Positions 8,317 to 14,658 of a stretch of 14,870 nt of DNA are shown piece after piece. The translations under genes were made by a program, and so were the position numbers. The notes under the pieces are model-generated. The model did no database searches. It was not told where the DNA came from and saw only the letters and a program-made list of their open reading frames with translations. This stretch comes from CAZCJU01 sp964498965 (GTDB lineage Bacteria; Bacillota; Clostridia; Oscillospirales; CAG-272). The stretch covers positions 1-14,870 of the forward strand of contig CAZCJU010000046.1 of assembly GCA_964498965.1 (NCBI GenBank). Reading direction: 5' to 3'. Positions within the stretch are counted from its first letter, which is position 1. The number at the start of each line of letters is the position of its first letter.

Positions 8317-9030
8317 TTATTTATTTTTGTTTGCGATTCGAGTTTCGTGTTTTCCGCTCTTGATATCGATATAACGAACGAAAAGCGATACTTTATTATC
8401 ATTATTGAGATTATCCCAAATCAAAGCGGTCATTTCATCAATATCGTTTTCGAGCGTGACACGCTCGGGTTCGCCTTCAAACGAGGGAATTGGGCTTCCG
8501 TCGCATCTATAGGTATGAATAAAATGACCTATACCGTTTACGGGGCTGTCGTAATCGAACGTGAATCTGTTGCAGGCACTTCCTTTTTCGTCGGCACTCT
8601 TGAGTATACTCATTTTATAAGAAAAATCGTTCTCGCCGAGCGTTATCATGCCGCTTATACGAGGTGTAAAATTCGGTGCATCGGGTTCAAAGCAACGAGT
8701 TTTAAGTGCTTTGGTAAAACACTTACCGTCCTTTATAAAATCATATATCGTATCGGTCTGATCGCCGTTAGTCACTATCGTATGCCGATCGACGGTTCGC
8801 ACGGGGTAATAAATTATAAGTGACGGATCGGTAAGCTTTGACGGGTCGAACGCCTTGGTTCTCACGTCGTCACCCTCGCAGACAAAGACTCTGTTTCTCG
8901 AATTCTCGCTTCTGCCCATTATAAAATATGCGGCAACGGCTTTCGTTCCGTCCTCGGTCTTACCGATTATGATTCCCCGTCCGGGGTAACTGTTTTCGCT
9001 TAAAAGATTTTTCAAGCAATATGTTTTCAT
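8317..9030 (-). CDS. purO: IMP cyclohydrolase, PurO-type
   Basis: Closes the ring of FAICAR to make IMP, the last step of the pathway. The protein has 237 residues and belongs to the family first described for archaeal PurO, unrelated to the cyclohydrolase domain of PurH. The N-terminal signature NSYPGRGIIIG followed by AAYFIMGRSENSRNRVF (about residues 12-46) is the strongest evidence, and NGIGHFIHTYRCDG near 160-175 also fits. I place the start at the ATG at 9030, which overlaps the purN stop as ATGA, a typical coupled arrangement. An in-frame start at 9060 would add ten residues inside purN and is less likely. Adjacent stand-alone AICAR formyltransferase confirms the job: together they replace bifunctional PurH. 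Confidence 0.88.
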   Translation of the reverse strand: MKTYCLKNLLSENSYPGRGIIIGKTEDGTKAVAAYFIMGRSENSRNRVFVCEGDDVRTKAFDPSKLTDPSLIIYYPVRTVDRHTIVTNGDQTDTIYDFIKDGKCFTKALKTRCFEPDAPNFTPRISGMITLGENDFSYKMSILKSADEKGSACNRFTFDYDSPVNGIGHFIHTYRCDGSPIPSFEGEPERVTLENDIDEMTALIWDNLNNDNKVSLFVRYIDIKSGKHETRIANKNK

Positions 9031-9635
9031 TTGTTTCTCTCCGCAATGATTTTTTCGCACACCGACTGTGCCGCTTTAGGCAATATTATCCATTCGGCTT
9101 GCTCCATTACACGTTTTTGCAATGATTCCGGCGTATCGTCGGGTTCGACCGCAACGGCTTTTTGCATTATTATTTTTCCGCCGTCGGCGATCTCGTTCAC
9201 ATAATGAACGGTGGCACCGGTGACTTTTACGCCGTAATCAAGTGCAGCGCAATGAACACGCAAGCCGTAATAGCCTTCGCCGCAAAACGATGGGATCAGC
9301 GACGGGTGTACGTTTATTATCCTGTTTTTATACCTATCGGTAAACGATTTGCTCAATATACACATAAATCCCGCAAGTATTATCAGTTCCGCACCGTTTT
9401 CGTCGAGAATGCGGATAAGCGTGCTTTCAAAATTTTCGCCGAGCAGTTTTTTGTCTATCGTTTCCGTTTTTATGCCGGCGTTTTCGGCACGTGTAAGAGC
9501 GTATGCCCCCGGCTTATTCGACACGACGAGCTTTATTTCTCCGTCTGTCAGCACACCGTTTTTTTCGGAATCTATCAGTGCCTGCAAATTTGTTCCGCCG
9601 CCCGACACCAGCACGGCGATATTGCACTTCAGCAT
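9027..9635 (-). CDS. purN: Phosphoribosylglycinamide formyltransferase 1 (GAR transformylase)
   Basis: Formylates GAR with 10-formyl-THF to give FGAR, the third purine step. The 202 residues are normal. The phosphate-binding loop SGGGTN is at 11-16. The catalytic triad Asn108, His110 and Asp151 is present in INVHPSLIPSF and NEIADGGKIIMQ. It overlaps purM by 7 bp and purO by 4 bp, so its translation is probably coupled to both. The loop after HPSLIPSF reads CGEGYYGLRVH, where many homologues have KGxxxxxxAxxxG; this looks like ordinary variation. All key residues are intact. Confidence 0.96.
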   Translation of the reverse strand: MLKCNIAVLVSGGGTNLQALIDSEKNGVLTDGEIKLVVSNKPGAYALTRAENAGIKTETIDKKLLGENFESTLIRILDENGAELIILAGFMCILSKSFTDRYKNRIINVHPSLIPSFCGEGYYGLRVHCAALDYGVKVTGATVHYVNEIADGGKIIMQKAVAVEPDDTPESLQKRVMEQAEWIILPKAAQSVCEKIIAERNK

Positions 9636-10669
9636 ATTCTGACGCCGCCTTCGTCACTTTTCTCTATCTCGCCGATCACATATGCCTTAACGCCCGCCGC
9701 ATTGAGTATTTCCACCGCTTCATCTGCTTGCTCAGCACCTACGGTAACGCTCATGCCCACGCCCATATTAAATGTATTGAACATATCGCGTTCGGGTATT
9801 TTTCCGGTTTTTGCGATAACATCGAATATCGGAAGCACTTTAACATCGTTTTTATTAATTCTCGCACGGAAGCCATCGGGAATGCTTCTTGGAATATTCT
9901 CGTAAAAGCCGCCGCCCGTTATATGAGAAATTCCTTTGACATTGATTTTTTCGATCAGCTTGAGGATCGGTTTAACATAGATCACCGTCGGCGTGAGAAG
10001 TGCTTCGCCCACGGTCATTCCCAATTCGTCGCAATACACTTTTACGTCGTCCTTTTTGTTTACAAGTACTTTTCTCACAAGTGAAAATCCGTTTGAATGG
10101 ACACCTGATGAAGGACAGGCGATGATAACATCACCATACTTTGTCTTTTTGTTATCTATGATTTTCGATTTATCGACCATGCCGACGGAAAATCCCGCAA
10201 GGTCATACTCGTTCTCGGGATAGAAGCCGGGCATTTCGGCAGTTTCGCCTCCGATAAGAGCGGCACCGGATTGTCTGCAACCGTCCGCAATACCGGACAC
10301 TATGGATGCTATTTTCTCGGGTATGTTTTTTCCCGTCGCAATATAATCGAGGAAAAACAGCGGAGCGGCACCGCAACAAATAATATCGTTCACGCACATT
10401 GCCACGCAGTCTATTCCGACCGTATCGTGCTTATCGAGCAGGAATGCGAGCTTTAATTTTGTTCCGACGCCATCCGTTCCGGAAACCAACACCGGTTCAC
10501 TCATACCCGATATATTCGGGCGAAACAGTCCGCCGAAGCCGCCTATATCCGAGCATACTCCGTCTGTCTGCGTTGAAGCGATATGCTTTTTCATAAGCTC
10601 TACCGCACGGTAGCCCGCCGTGATATCGACACCTGCTTCTTTATAACTTTCGCTGTAGCTTTTCATCAT
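9629..10669 (-). CDS. purM: Phosphoribosylformylglycinamidine cyclo-ligase (AIR synthetase)
   Basis: Closes the imidazole ring of FGAM with ATP to give AIR, the fifth step. The 346 residues match the family. The N-terminal YKEAGVDITAGYRAVELMK is typical, the ATP-binding signature SGTDGVGTKLKLA lies at 64-75, and MCVNDIICCGAAPLFFLDY, IGGETAEMPGFY and ITGGGFYENIPR follow in the expected order. The start is the first of two adjacent ATGs; GAGG lies 5 nt ahead of the first and 8 nt ahead of the second, so one extra Met is uncertain. It begins 11 bp after purE and overlaps purN by 7 bp. Confidence 0.96.
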   Translation of the reverse strand: MMKSYSESYKEAGVDITAGYRAVELMKKHIASTQTDGVCSDIGGFGGLFRPNISGMSEPVLVSGTDGVGTKLKLAFLLDKHDTVGIDCVAMCVNDIICCGAAPLFFLDYIATGKNIPEKIASIVSGIADGCRQSGAALIGGETAEMPGFYPENEYDLAGFSVGMVDKSKIIDNKKTKYGDVIIACPSSGVHSNGFSLVRKVLVNKKDDVKVYCDELGMTVGEALLTPTVIYVKPILKLIEKINVKGISHITGGGFYENIPRSIPDGFRARINKNDVKVLPIFDVIAKTGKIPERDMFNTFNMGVGMSVTVGAEQADEAVEILNAAGVKAYVIGEIEKSDEGGVRIC

Positions 10670-10680
10670 TTATACCTCGA

Positions 10681-11169
10681 TCATATTTTCCGCTGTAATT
10701 CAGCATCTTTATTTAACACTTCGTTTTTCATTTCTTCGCGTTTTTGCACAAGCACTTTTGCAAGTGCTTCGTCCTCAAGCGATAGTATCTGAATCGCAAG
10801 GAGAGCCGCATTCGCCGCACCATCCACGGCAACCGTGGCTACAGGCAAACCGGATGGCATTTGCACCGTCGAAAGCAATGAGTCCAACCCGTCCATAAGC
10901 GAAGATTTTATCGGTATTCCTATTACCGGGAGCGTGGAATTTGCCGCTGCCGCACCGGCAAGGTGAGCCGCCTTACCGGCAGCACATATTATCACCCCAA
11001 AACCGTTTTTACGTGCGTTTTTAAAAAATTCTCCCGCCTGCTCGGGTGTTCTGTGTGCCGAAAATACGTGTGCCTCAAATTCGACACCGTATTGTTTTAA
11101 TGTTTTAACAGCCTTTTCCACCACGGGAAAATCGCTGTCCGAACCCATTACAACCGCAACCTTTTTCAT
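10681..11169 (-). CDS. purE: N5-carboxyaminoimidazole ribonucleotide mutase, class I-like PurE
   Basis: Makes CAIR, the sixth purine step. The protein has 162 residues if started at the ATG at 11169, which is preceded by GAAAGGCGG with normal spacing. A longer frame adding MLKRKAVN lacks homology and would cover that ribosome binding site. Motifs are VVMGSDSDFPVVEKA (7-20), FSAHRTPE (36-43) and AAHLAGAAAA (67-76), then VIGIPIKSS and DSLLSTVQMPSGLPVATVA. The AAHLAG segment is like class I enzymes, which normally work on the product of PurK; no purK is in this window. It is the first enzyme gene of the operon and sits behind the leader ORF and hairpin described separately. No residue loss is seen. 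Confidence 0.95.
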   Translation of the reverse strand: MKKVAVVMGSDSDFPVVEKAVKTLKQYGVEFEAHVFSAHRTPEQAGEFFKNARKNGFGVIICAAGKAAHLAGAAAANSTLPVIGIPIKSSLMDGLDSLLSTVQMPSGLPVATVAVDGAANAALLAIQILSLEDEALAKVLVQKREEMKNEVLNKDAELQRKI

Positions 11170-11193
11170 ATTTACCGCCTTTCGTTTAAGCAC

Positions 11194-11209
11194 AGATCGC
11201 TTTCGATCT
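11194..11209 (-). promoter_or_regulatory. Small hairpin just ahead of the purE ribosome binding site
   Basis: A perfect 6-bp inverted repeat, AGATCG-AAAG-CGATCT on the minus strand, lies between the leader hairpin and the purE ribosome binding site. The four-base loop and perfect stem could act as an RNA stability or accessibility element. No T tract follows, so it is not a terminator. It may simply be chance. Confidence 0.3.
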
Positions 11210-11226
11210 TGTAATTATCATTTGCA

Positions 11227-11261
11227 CACAAAAAACAAAACAACCGCAGTTATACTGTCGG
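11227..11261 (-). terminator. Terminator-like hairpin (possible attenuator) before purE
   Basis: On the minus strand CCGACAGTATAACTGCGG (11244-11261) folds into a 7-bp stem with one bulged A and a 3-nt loop. It is followed by TTGTTTTGTTTTTTG, the form of an intrinsic terminator. It lies about 60 nt upstream of the purE start and about 100 nt downstream of a strong promoter, so it would stop most purine operon transcripts unless disrupted. The stop codon of the 28-codon leader ORF is in the loop of this hairpin. The distal arm (GCGGTTGT) can also pair with AATAACCG at 11276-11283, and that segment can alternatively pair with an earlier CGGTT at 11312-11316, giving two competing folds. Confidence 0.6.
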
Positions 11262-11336
11262 CTGTCGGTGTTTTTCGGTTATTGCGGCAATGCCCCCGCA
11301 AACACGAACAGAACCGTTGTTTACGACTTTGAACAT
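11250..11336 (-). CDS. 28-codon leader ORF upstream of purE
   Basis: An ATG at 11336-11334 opens a 28-codon frame that ends at TAA (11252-11250). It has an ideal ribosome binding site: GGAGG at 11344-11348 with a 7-nt spacer. A strong promoter lies about 50 nt upstream of the ATG. The peptide begins MFKVVNNGSVRVCGG and ends EKHRQPTV; it is slightly basic, with no obvious membrane segment and no run of one amino acid as in classical amino-acid attenuators. The stop codon falls in the loop of the terminator-like hairpin in front of purE. It could be a regulatory leader peptide or a functional microprotein; I recognise neither a family nor a homologue. Translation is well supported by the signals, function is not. 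Confidence 0.6.
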   Translation of the reverse strand: MFKVVNNGSVRVCGGIAAITEKHRQPTV

Positions 11337-11365
11337 GGGGATACCTCCGCATTAAAATTTGTCTT

Positions 11366-11394
11366 ATTATAACATATTTTTTTTGTAAAAGCAA
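11366..11394 (-). promoter_or_regulatory. Strong sigma-A promoter for the purE operon leader
   Basis: On the minus strand TTGCTT (11389-11394) is followed after exactly 17 bp by a perfect TATAAT (11366-11371). A TGT directly before the -10 makes it an extended -10. The predicted transcript start is near 11360, about 24 nt before the leader ORF and about 190 nt before purE. This is the best promoter match in the window and the likely main promoter of the purine operon. Confidence 0.8.
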
Positions 11395-11449
11395 GTAGCA
11401 AAGTATAATTTTTATATTTTTCGTGTATTATGCCGAAATTTTTCTTTTT

Positions 11450-11625
11450 ATGCATTTTCACCTTGTATATACTTGGGTAAGAATCTTCCCTGCCTCTCGG
11501 AGGCGATAAGCATTCGCCGTTCAGACGGCGATATTGTCCACGTCGAACATCGTTTTTGCTCCGGGAAGCCACCCACCAGCCACGCATCAATACGTCTGCG
11601 AGTGCAAGCATTGCCAATGAAAATT
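11450..11625 (-). ncRNA. Candidate structured RNA, possibly 6S RNA
   Basis: About 175 nt with no credible ORF but many paired segments. The ends pair (11617-11624 with 11454-11461). Inside are 11605-11610 with 11470-11475, and an inner stem of 11571-11574 plus 11563-11568 with 11475-11478 plus 11485-11490. The tip holds 11546-11552 with 11529-11535, a perfect 6-bp hairpin with a CUGA loop (11515-11530), and a 5-bp hairpin (11492-11504). Three stems contain G-U pairs on the minus strand that would become A-C mismatches on the plus strand, which favours the minus strand. The length, the long-rod shape with a side hairpin, and the position upstream of purE fit 6S RNA, which I recall being found next to purE in some Firmicutes. 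I could not match the conserved 6S central bubble, and no strong promoter is visible. Confidence 0.45.
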
Positions 11626-11657
11626 TATCATTTTCGGTTGAAATTTGATCTTTTGTT

Positions 11658-11690
11658 TCAAAAAATCAAGGCATACCGCTCGGTATGCCT
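11658..11690 (-). terminator. Bidirectional intrinsic terminator after rluD
   Basis: A perfect 9-bp stem AGGCATACC/GGTATGCCT (11669-11677 with 11682-11690) with a 4-nt loop. On the minus strand it is followed by TTGATTTTTTG, a good T tract; on the plus strand by GTTTTAATT, a weaker one. It lies about 190 bp beyond the rluD stop and past the decayed gene fragment, and probably ends the division/lspA/rluD transcript. Confidence 0.85.
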
Positions 11691-11697
11691 GTTTTAA

Positions 11698-11852
11698 TTA
11701 AAATTCGATCACGGCTTCGGGCTTTGTAAACGAATACGCAGTCGCCACTGCATCTTTCATATAAAACACCCGTGTATTGTCGTCATTCTCTTCTCATAAT
11801 ACATACTTCTAAGCTCCGGATATGCGTCGAGCATTGCACATCTTGCCTCAAT
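11698..11852 (-). pseudogene. Remnant of a PPOX-like flavoprotein C-terminus
   Basis: Two adjacent reading frames together read like the end of one protein. The first contains IEARCAMLDAYPELRSMYYE (11793-11852). Shifting by one base gives ENDDNTRVFYMKDAVATAYS, then FTKPEAVIEF and a stop at 11698-11700. The pattern of a Pro-containing helix, MY, a DDN turn, VFYxKDAxATxYSFT and a final IEF resembles the C-terminal tail of pyridoxamine-5'-phosphate-oxidase-like flavin-binding proteins common in Clostridia. A stop codon lies immediately upstream, and the body of the gene is absent because rluD ends at 11876. It is therefore both truncated and frameshifted. The family assignment is from memory of the tail pattern and is moderate; that it is a decayed coding fragment is firmer. 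Confidence 0.55.
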
Positions 11853-11875
11853 TCAATATATTATCTCCATTGCAT

Positions 11876-12802
11876 TTATCCGTTTGATGTGCTTTTTAAT
11901 TTATTGAGTATGTGCGAAAAGTATTCGGGGAGAGGTGAGTCGAAAAACATATTCTCTCCCGTTTTGGGATGAACGAAGCCGATGGTCTTTGCGTGCAGGC
12001 ACTGTCCGTGCAGCATCGCTTCGTTCGATTTTTCGAATTTTGTTTTGCCTCCGCCGTAAAGATTGTCCCCCATAAGAGGGTGACCGGACGATGACATATG
12101 TACTCTTATTTGATGAGTTCTGCCTGTTTGCAACTTACATTCGATGTGTGTCCATTCGTTAAATTCTTCGATCACGGTGTATTCAGTCAAAGCATTTTTC
12201 GAATTTTTAGCGGTAACCGCCATTCTTATCCTGTCTTTCGGGTGTCTGCCTATCGGCTTATCTATCACACCGCTCGGTGTCTTGAATTTACCGTAAACCA
12301 TCGCTCTATACTGTCTTAAAAAGCTATGAGCTTTGATTTGTTCCGCAAGAGCGGCATGAGCCTCGTCGTTTTTCGCCACCACGAGAAGTCCGCTTGTATC
12401 TTTATCGATCCTGTGTACTATTCCGGGACGCACCACGCCGTTTATGGTCGATAATCTTCCGTCCATTTTGTACAAAAGTGCCGATACAAGCGTACCGTTG
12501 TAATTTCCCGGTGCGGGATGCACGACCATGCCTTTCGGTTTATTGACAACGGCAAGGTAATCATCCTCGTACACGATCTCGATCTCGATATTCTCGGGCT
12601 GTGCGGACGGCGACGTAGGCTCGGACGGCAAATATTCGATTTCGTCGCCTTTTTTCATAATGCGTTTTTTGTTTTCGCACCTTCCGTTTGCCGTAATTCT
12701 TCCCTGCTCTATCATATTTGCCGCAAACGAACGTGAAATACCGAACAGTTCTGCCGCCGATGTATCGAATCTTATTCCGTCTTTTTCAATCAACGCTTTC
12801 AT
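11876..12802 (-). CDS. rluD: RluA/RluD-family 23S rRNA pseudouridine synthase
   Basis: Isomerises specific uridines in large-subunit rRNA to pseudouridine. The 308 residues match the family. An N-terminal S4 RNA-binding domain (about 13-60, with SRSFAANMIEQGRITANG) is followed by the synthase domain beginning DDYLAVVNKPKGMVVHP (80-96). The catalytic Asp is D133 in HRIDKDTSGLLV. Later motifs include LQTGRTHQIRVHMSSSGHPL and GDNLYGG. Firmicutes carry several RluA paralogues, so the exact target uridines are uncertain; the position next to lspA matches Bacillus ylyB. Its start overlaps lspA by 17 bp. A decayed gene fragment and a terminator follow. Confidence 0.92.
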   Translation of the reverse strand: MKALIEKDGIRFDTSAAELFGISRSFAANMIEQGRITANGRCENKKRIMKKGDEIEYLPSEPTSPSAQPENIEIEIVYEDDYLAVVNKPKGMVVHPAPGNYNGTLVSALLYKMDGRLSTINGVVRPGIVHRIDKDTSGLLVVAKNDEAHAALAEQIKAHSFLRQYRAMVYGKFKTPSGVIDKPIGRHPKDRIRMAVTAKNSKNALTEYTVIEEFNEWTHIECKLQTGRTHQIRVHMSSSGHPLMGDNLYGGGKTKFEKSNEAMLHGQCLHAKTIGFVHPKTGENMFFDSPLPEYFSHILNKLKSTSNG

Positions 12803-13322
12803 CTGCGATATCCGTTTTACTGCTTTTTCTTTCGGCGATCACTGTTTTGTCGAAAAACAGGATATAGATACAAATGGCGACTGCTCCGACCGTGATAAAG
12901 CTGTCGGCAACATTGAATACGGGGAAGCTTTTCCAAAAATCAAACTGCAGGAAATCGACGACATAGCCCTTTGCCACTCTGTCCACCATATTTCCCATGC
13001 CGCCGCCGATTATAAAAGCAAGCGGTATGCAAAAGCCCTTGGAAGCTTGCGAATATATATACAGAACGAAAAACAGAGCTATTATCGCAACGGACGATAT
13101 CACCATAAACACCCATCTTTTATCGGCGAGCATACCCCACGCAGCCCCTTTGTTTTCCAAATAAGTCAGGTTGAACAAATTAGGTAAAGCACGAATATCG
13201 TCACTGTTTTTAAGATACCTTATCGCTAACTGCTTGGTAAACGCATCGACCGCAACGCAAGCTAAAGAAACACAGACATAGATCAAAAAACATCTTATTC
13301 GTTTACTCACCGTTTGATTCAT
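12786..13322 (-). CDS. lspA: Lipoprotein signal peptidase (signal peptidase II)
   Basis: Membrane aspartic protease that removes the signal peptide of diacylglyceryl-modified prolipoproteins. Started at the ATG at 13322 it has 178 residues, near the usual length, and GGAGAAG lies just upstream. The open frame extends 20 codons further, but that stretch lies inside divIVA and has no family similarity. Four membrane segments are visible: about 10-28, 69-90, 97-112 and 138-157. Conserved blocks are NKGAAWGML (57-65), GNMVDRVAKGYVVDFLQF (110-127) and FPVFNVADSFITVG (133-146). The catalytic Asp pair is D123 and D140. It overlaps divIVA by 20 bp and rluD by 17 bp. Confidence 0.95.
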   Translation of the reverse strand: MNQTVSKRIRCFLIYVCVSLACVAVDAFTKQLAIRYLKNSDDIRALPNLFNLTYLENKGAAWGMLADKRWVFMVISSVAIIALFFVLYIYSQASKGFCIPLAFIIGGGMGNMVDRVAKGYVVDFLQFDFWKSFPVFNVADSFITVGAVAICIYILFFDKTVIAERKSSKTDIADESVD

Positions 13323-14043
13323 TTTCTTCTCCGTTTCCGTTTTCTTCATTTTGCCGTTCGTTTTCATTGCGTGTACCGTCAAGCATTTTTTTATTCAGCT
13401 CTTTTATGGTATCCTTTACGCTTGCGATCTTGAATTTCTGGACATTGCTTCCGTCGAAATTCCTGCGAATTTTTATTCTGCCGTCGTCGGTTTGTTCATC
13501 TTCCGTCTGTTCGCAAACGGCTGCATCGTGCTTCATCCCCTCGACTACCATTTTAATATATTCGGCGGTATCTGTCTTTTTCAACTCGGCTTCTTTTTCG
13601 CAGGTAGGTGCGATAGTTTCGATTTTTTCGATATTTTTTCTGTATATTCCGTAGATGGATTCTTTAAGTTCTTTTACACATTCCTTGAGTTGGTAATATA
13701 CTATCGCTTCTTTTGCGATTTTTTCTCTGAATTCCGCAAGCACTTTATCGGTGTTGTTTTTCGCCGATGTATATAATGTGTCTGCGTTTTTTTCGGCATC
13801 TGCCGTGATCTTTTCGGCGGCACGCTGTGCCAACACGAGCGTTTGCTTTATATCGTCATGTTCGTTTTTTTCCAGAGATTGCTCCGTCAGAACCTTTAAT
13901 TTATGCTCAAGCTCTTTATTCTCCCTGTAAATGTCTTCGAATTTTTCACACAAAAATTCAATATAGCTGTCAACTTCCTCCGGACTGTAACCTCTGAGAG
14001 CTTTGTTAAATGTTTTATTTCTTATATCTTGCGGTGAAAGCAT
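13303..14043 (-). CDS. divIVA: DivIVA-domain cell division/polarity protein
   Basis: A cytoplasmic coiled-coil protein that gathers at curved membrane sites and places division or growth machinery. The 246 residues open with MLSPQDIRNKTFNKALRGYS, the diagnostic DivIVA N-terminus, followed by PEEVDSYIEFLCEKFEDI. Heptad-rich coiled coil covers roughly 30-150. The second half is long and charged, ending in an Asn/Glu-rich tail of low complexity (NENERQNEENGNGEENE). It is longer than Bacillus DivIVA (about 164), but extended tails are common in this family. It sits 100 bp after sepF, a hairpin lies in between, and it overlaps lspA by 20 bp. No problem with the reading frame. Confidence 0.93.
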   Translation of the reverse strand: MLSPQDIRNKTFNKALRGYSPEEVDSYIEFLCEKFEDIYRENKELEHKLKVLTEQSLEKNEHDDIKQTLVLAQRAAEKITADAEKNADTLYTSAKNNTDKVLAEFREKIAKEAIVYYQLKECVKELKESIYGIYRKNIEKIETIAPTCEKEAELKKTDTAEYIKMVVEGMKHDAAVCEQTEDEQTDDGRIKIRRNFDGSNVQKFKIASVKDTIKELNKKMLDGTRNENERQNEENGNGEENESNGE

Positions 14044-14089
14044 TTTAATTATTTCCTAACAAAATCAAAAAATGTTTGTACGCCAAAAG

Positions 14090-14111
14090 GAAGCCGTCAA
14101 ATGACGACTTT
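14090..14111 (-). terminator. Weak terminator-like hairpin between sepF and divIVA
   Basis: On the minus strand GTCGTCATTTGACGGC (14093-14108) forms a 6-7 bp stem with a short loop, and flanking GAA/TTC can extend it past a bulged A. The T tract after it is poor (TTCCTTTTGG). It begins about 35 nt after the sepF stop and may reduce or tune transcription into divIVA. I see no good promoter between it and divIVA. The roughly 100-bp gap holds no ORF. Confidence 0.35.
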
Positions 14112-14143
14112 CTTTTCAGCACGCAATTTTATCCAATATTTCC

Positions 14144-14641
14144 TTATTCTTCGTCGTAAAGCGTTTCCTTCTTCGTCGCATTGTCCTCAGCAAGCGACTG
14201 ATTTGAAACCGACGCACTCTTGGGCGTTACAACATATGTATTATTCGTTACAGGCTCTATATGTCCCTTTACCGAATATACAACTCCCGAAAGGAAATCG
14301 AGTATTCTCTTTGCGGTTTCCTTGTTAGTCGCTTCAAGATTGAGTATTACCGTTGAACCGCCTATAAGGCTGTCTGCTATTTGTCCCGACGACTCGTATG
14401 CTTCGGGTCTTACCACTGCTATGTTCATTCCCGGTGCCATATTATTTTCCGAAAAACGCATATTGCCGTATGCGGGTGCTTTTTCCTTTACGGCTTGAGG
14501 CTTCTGCTCGAGCTTTGCACGGCGTTCGTCCTCGTAATCGTCTTCGTATTCCTCCTCGCTTTCGTAATCATTCTCCATCATTTCATCGTCATCGCCGACA
14601 AATGTCTGACCGAATTTTTGAAATTTATCAAGAAATCCCAT
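14144..14641 (-). CDS. sepF: Cell division protein SepF
   Basis: SepF binds FtsZ and the membrane and helps assemble the Z ring. The 165 residues begin with the expected amphipathic membrane anchor MGFLDKFQKFGQTFVG, followed by an acidic linker (about 17-45, rich in Asp, Glu and Tyr). The SepF core spans roughly 71-145, with MNIAVVRPEAYESSGQIADS, STVILNLEATNKETAKRILD and FLSGVVYSVKGHIEPV being highly typical. AAGGAG is positioned well upstream of the ATG. It starts 17 bp after the YggS-like gene ends, matching the standard yggS-sepF pairing. Intact. Confidence 0.96.
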   Translation of the reverse strand: MGFLDKFQKFGQTFVGDDDEMMENDYESEEEYEDDYEDERRAKLEQKPQAVKEKAPAYGNMRFSENNMAPGMNIAVVRPEAYESSGQIADSLIGGSTVILNLEATNKETAKRILDFLSGVVYSVKGHIEPVTNNTYVVTPKSASVSNQSLAEDNATKKETLYDEE

Positions 14642-14658
14642 TTTATATCTCCTTAAAT

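Noticed and set aside
11206..11250. Second promoter for purE after the leader hairpin (TTGTTT, 17-18 bp, GATAAT-like)
   Set aside because: The -35 matches only three of six positions and overlaps the terminator T tract; too weak to list as a feature, though it would matter if the hairpin terminates fully.
11169..11360. Guanine, PRPP, ZTP or T-box type riboswitch upstream of purE
   Set aside because: I looked for their conserved cores on the minus strand and did not find them; the leader is short and contains an ORF and a terminator instead.
11321..11617. A 98-codon open frame on the minus strand between rluD and purE
   Set aside because: It runs through the paired RNA segments and the promoter, has no family-like composition and no good ribosome binding site. 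It is better explained as chance within a structured RNA.
11742..11750. GCCACTG, resembling a cobalamin riboswitch box, on the plus strand
   Set aside because: None of the other conserved elements of that riboswitch are around it, and it lies inside the decayed coding fragment on the other strand.
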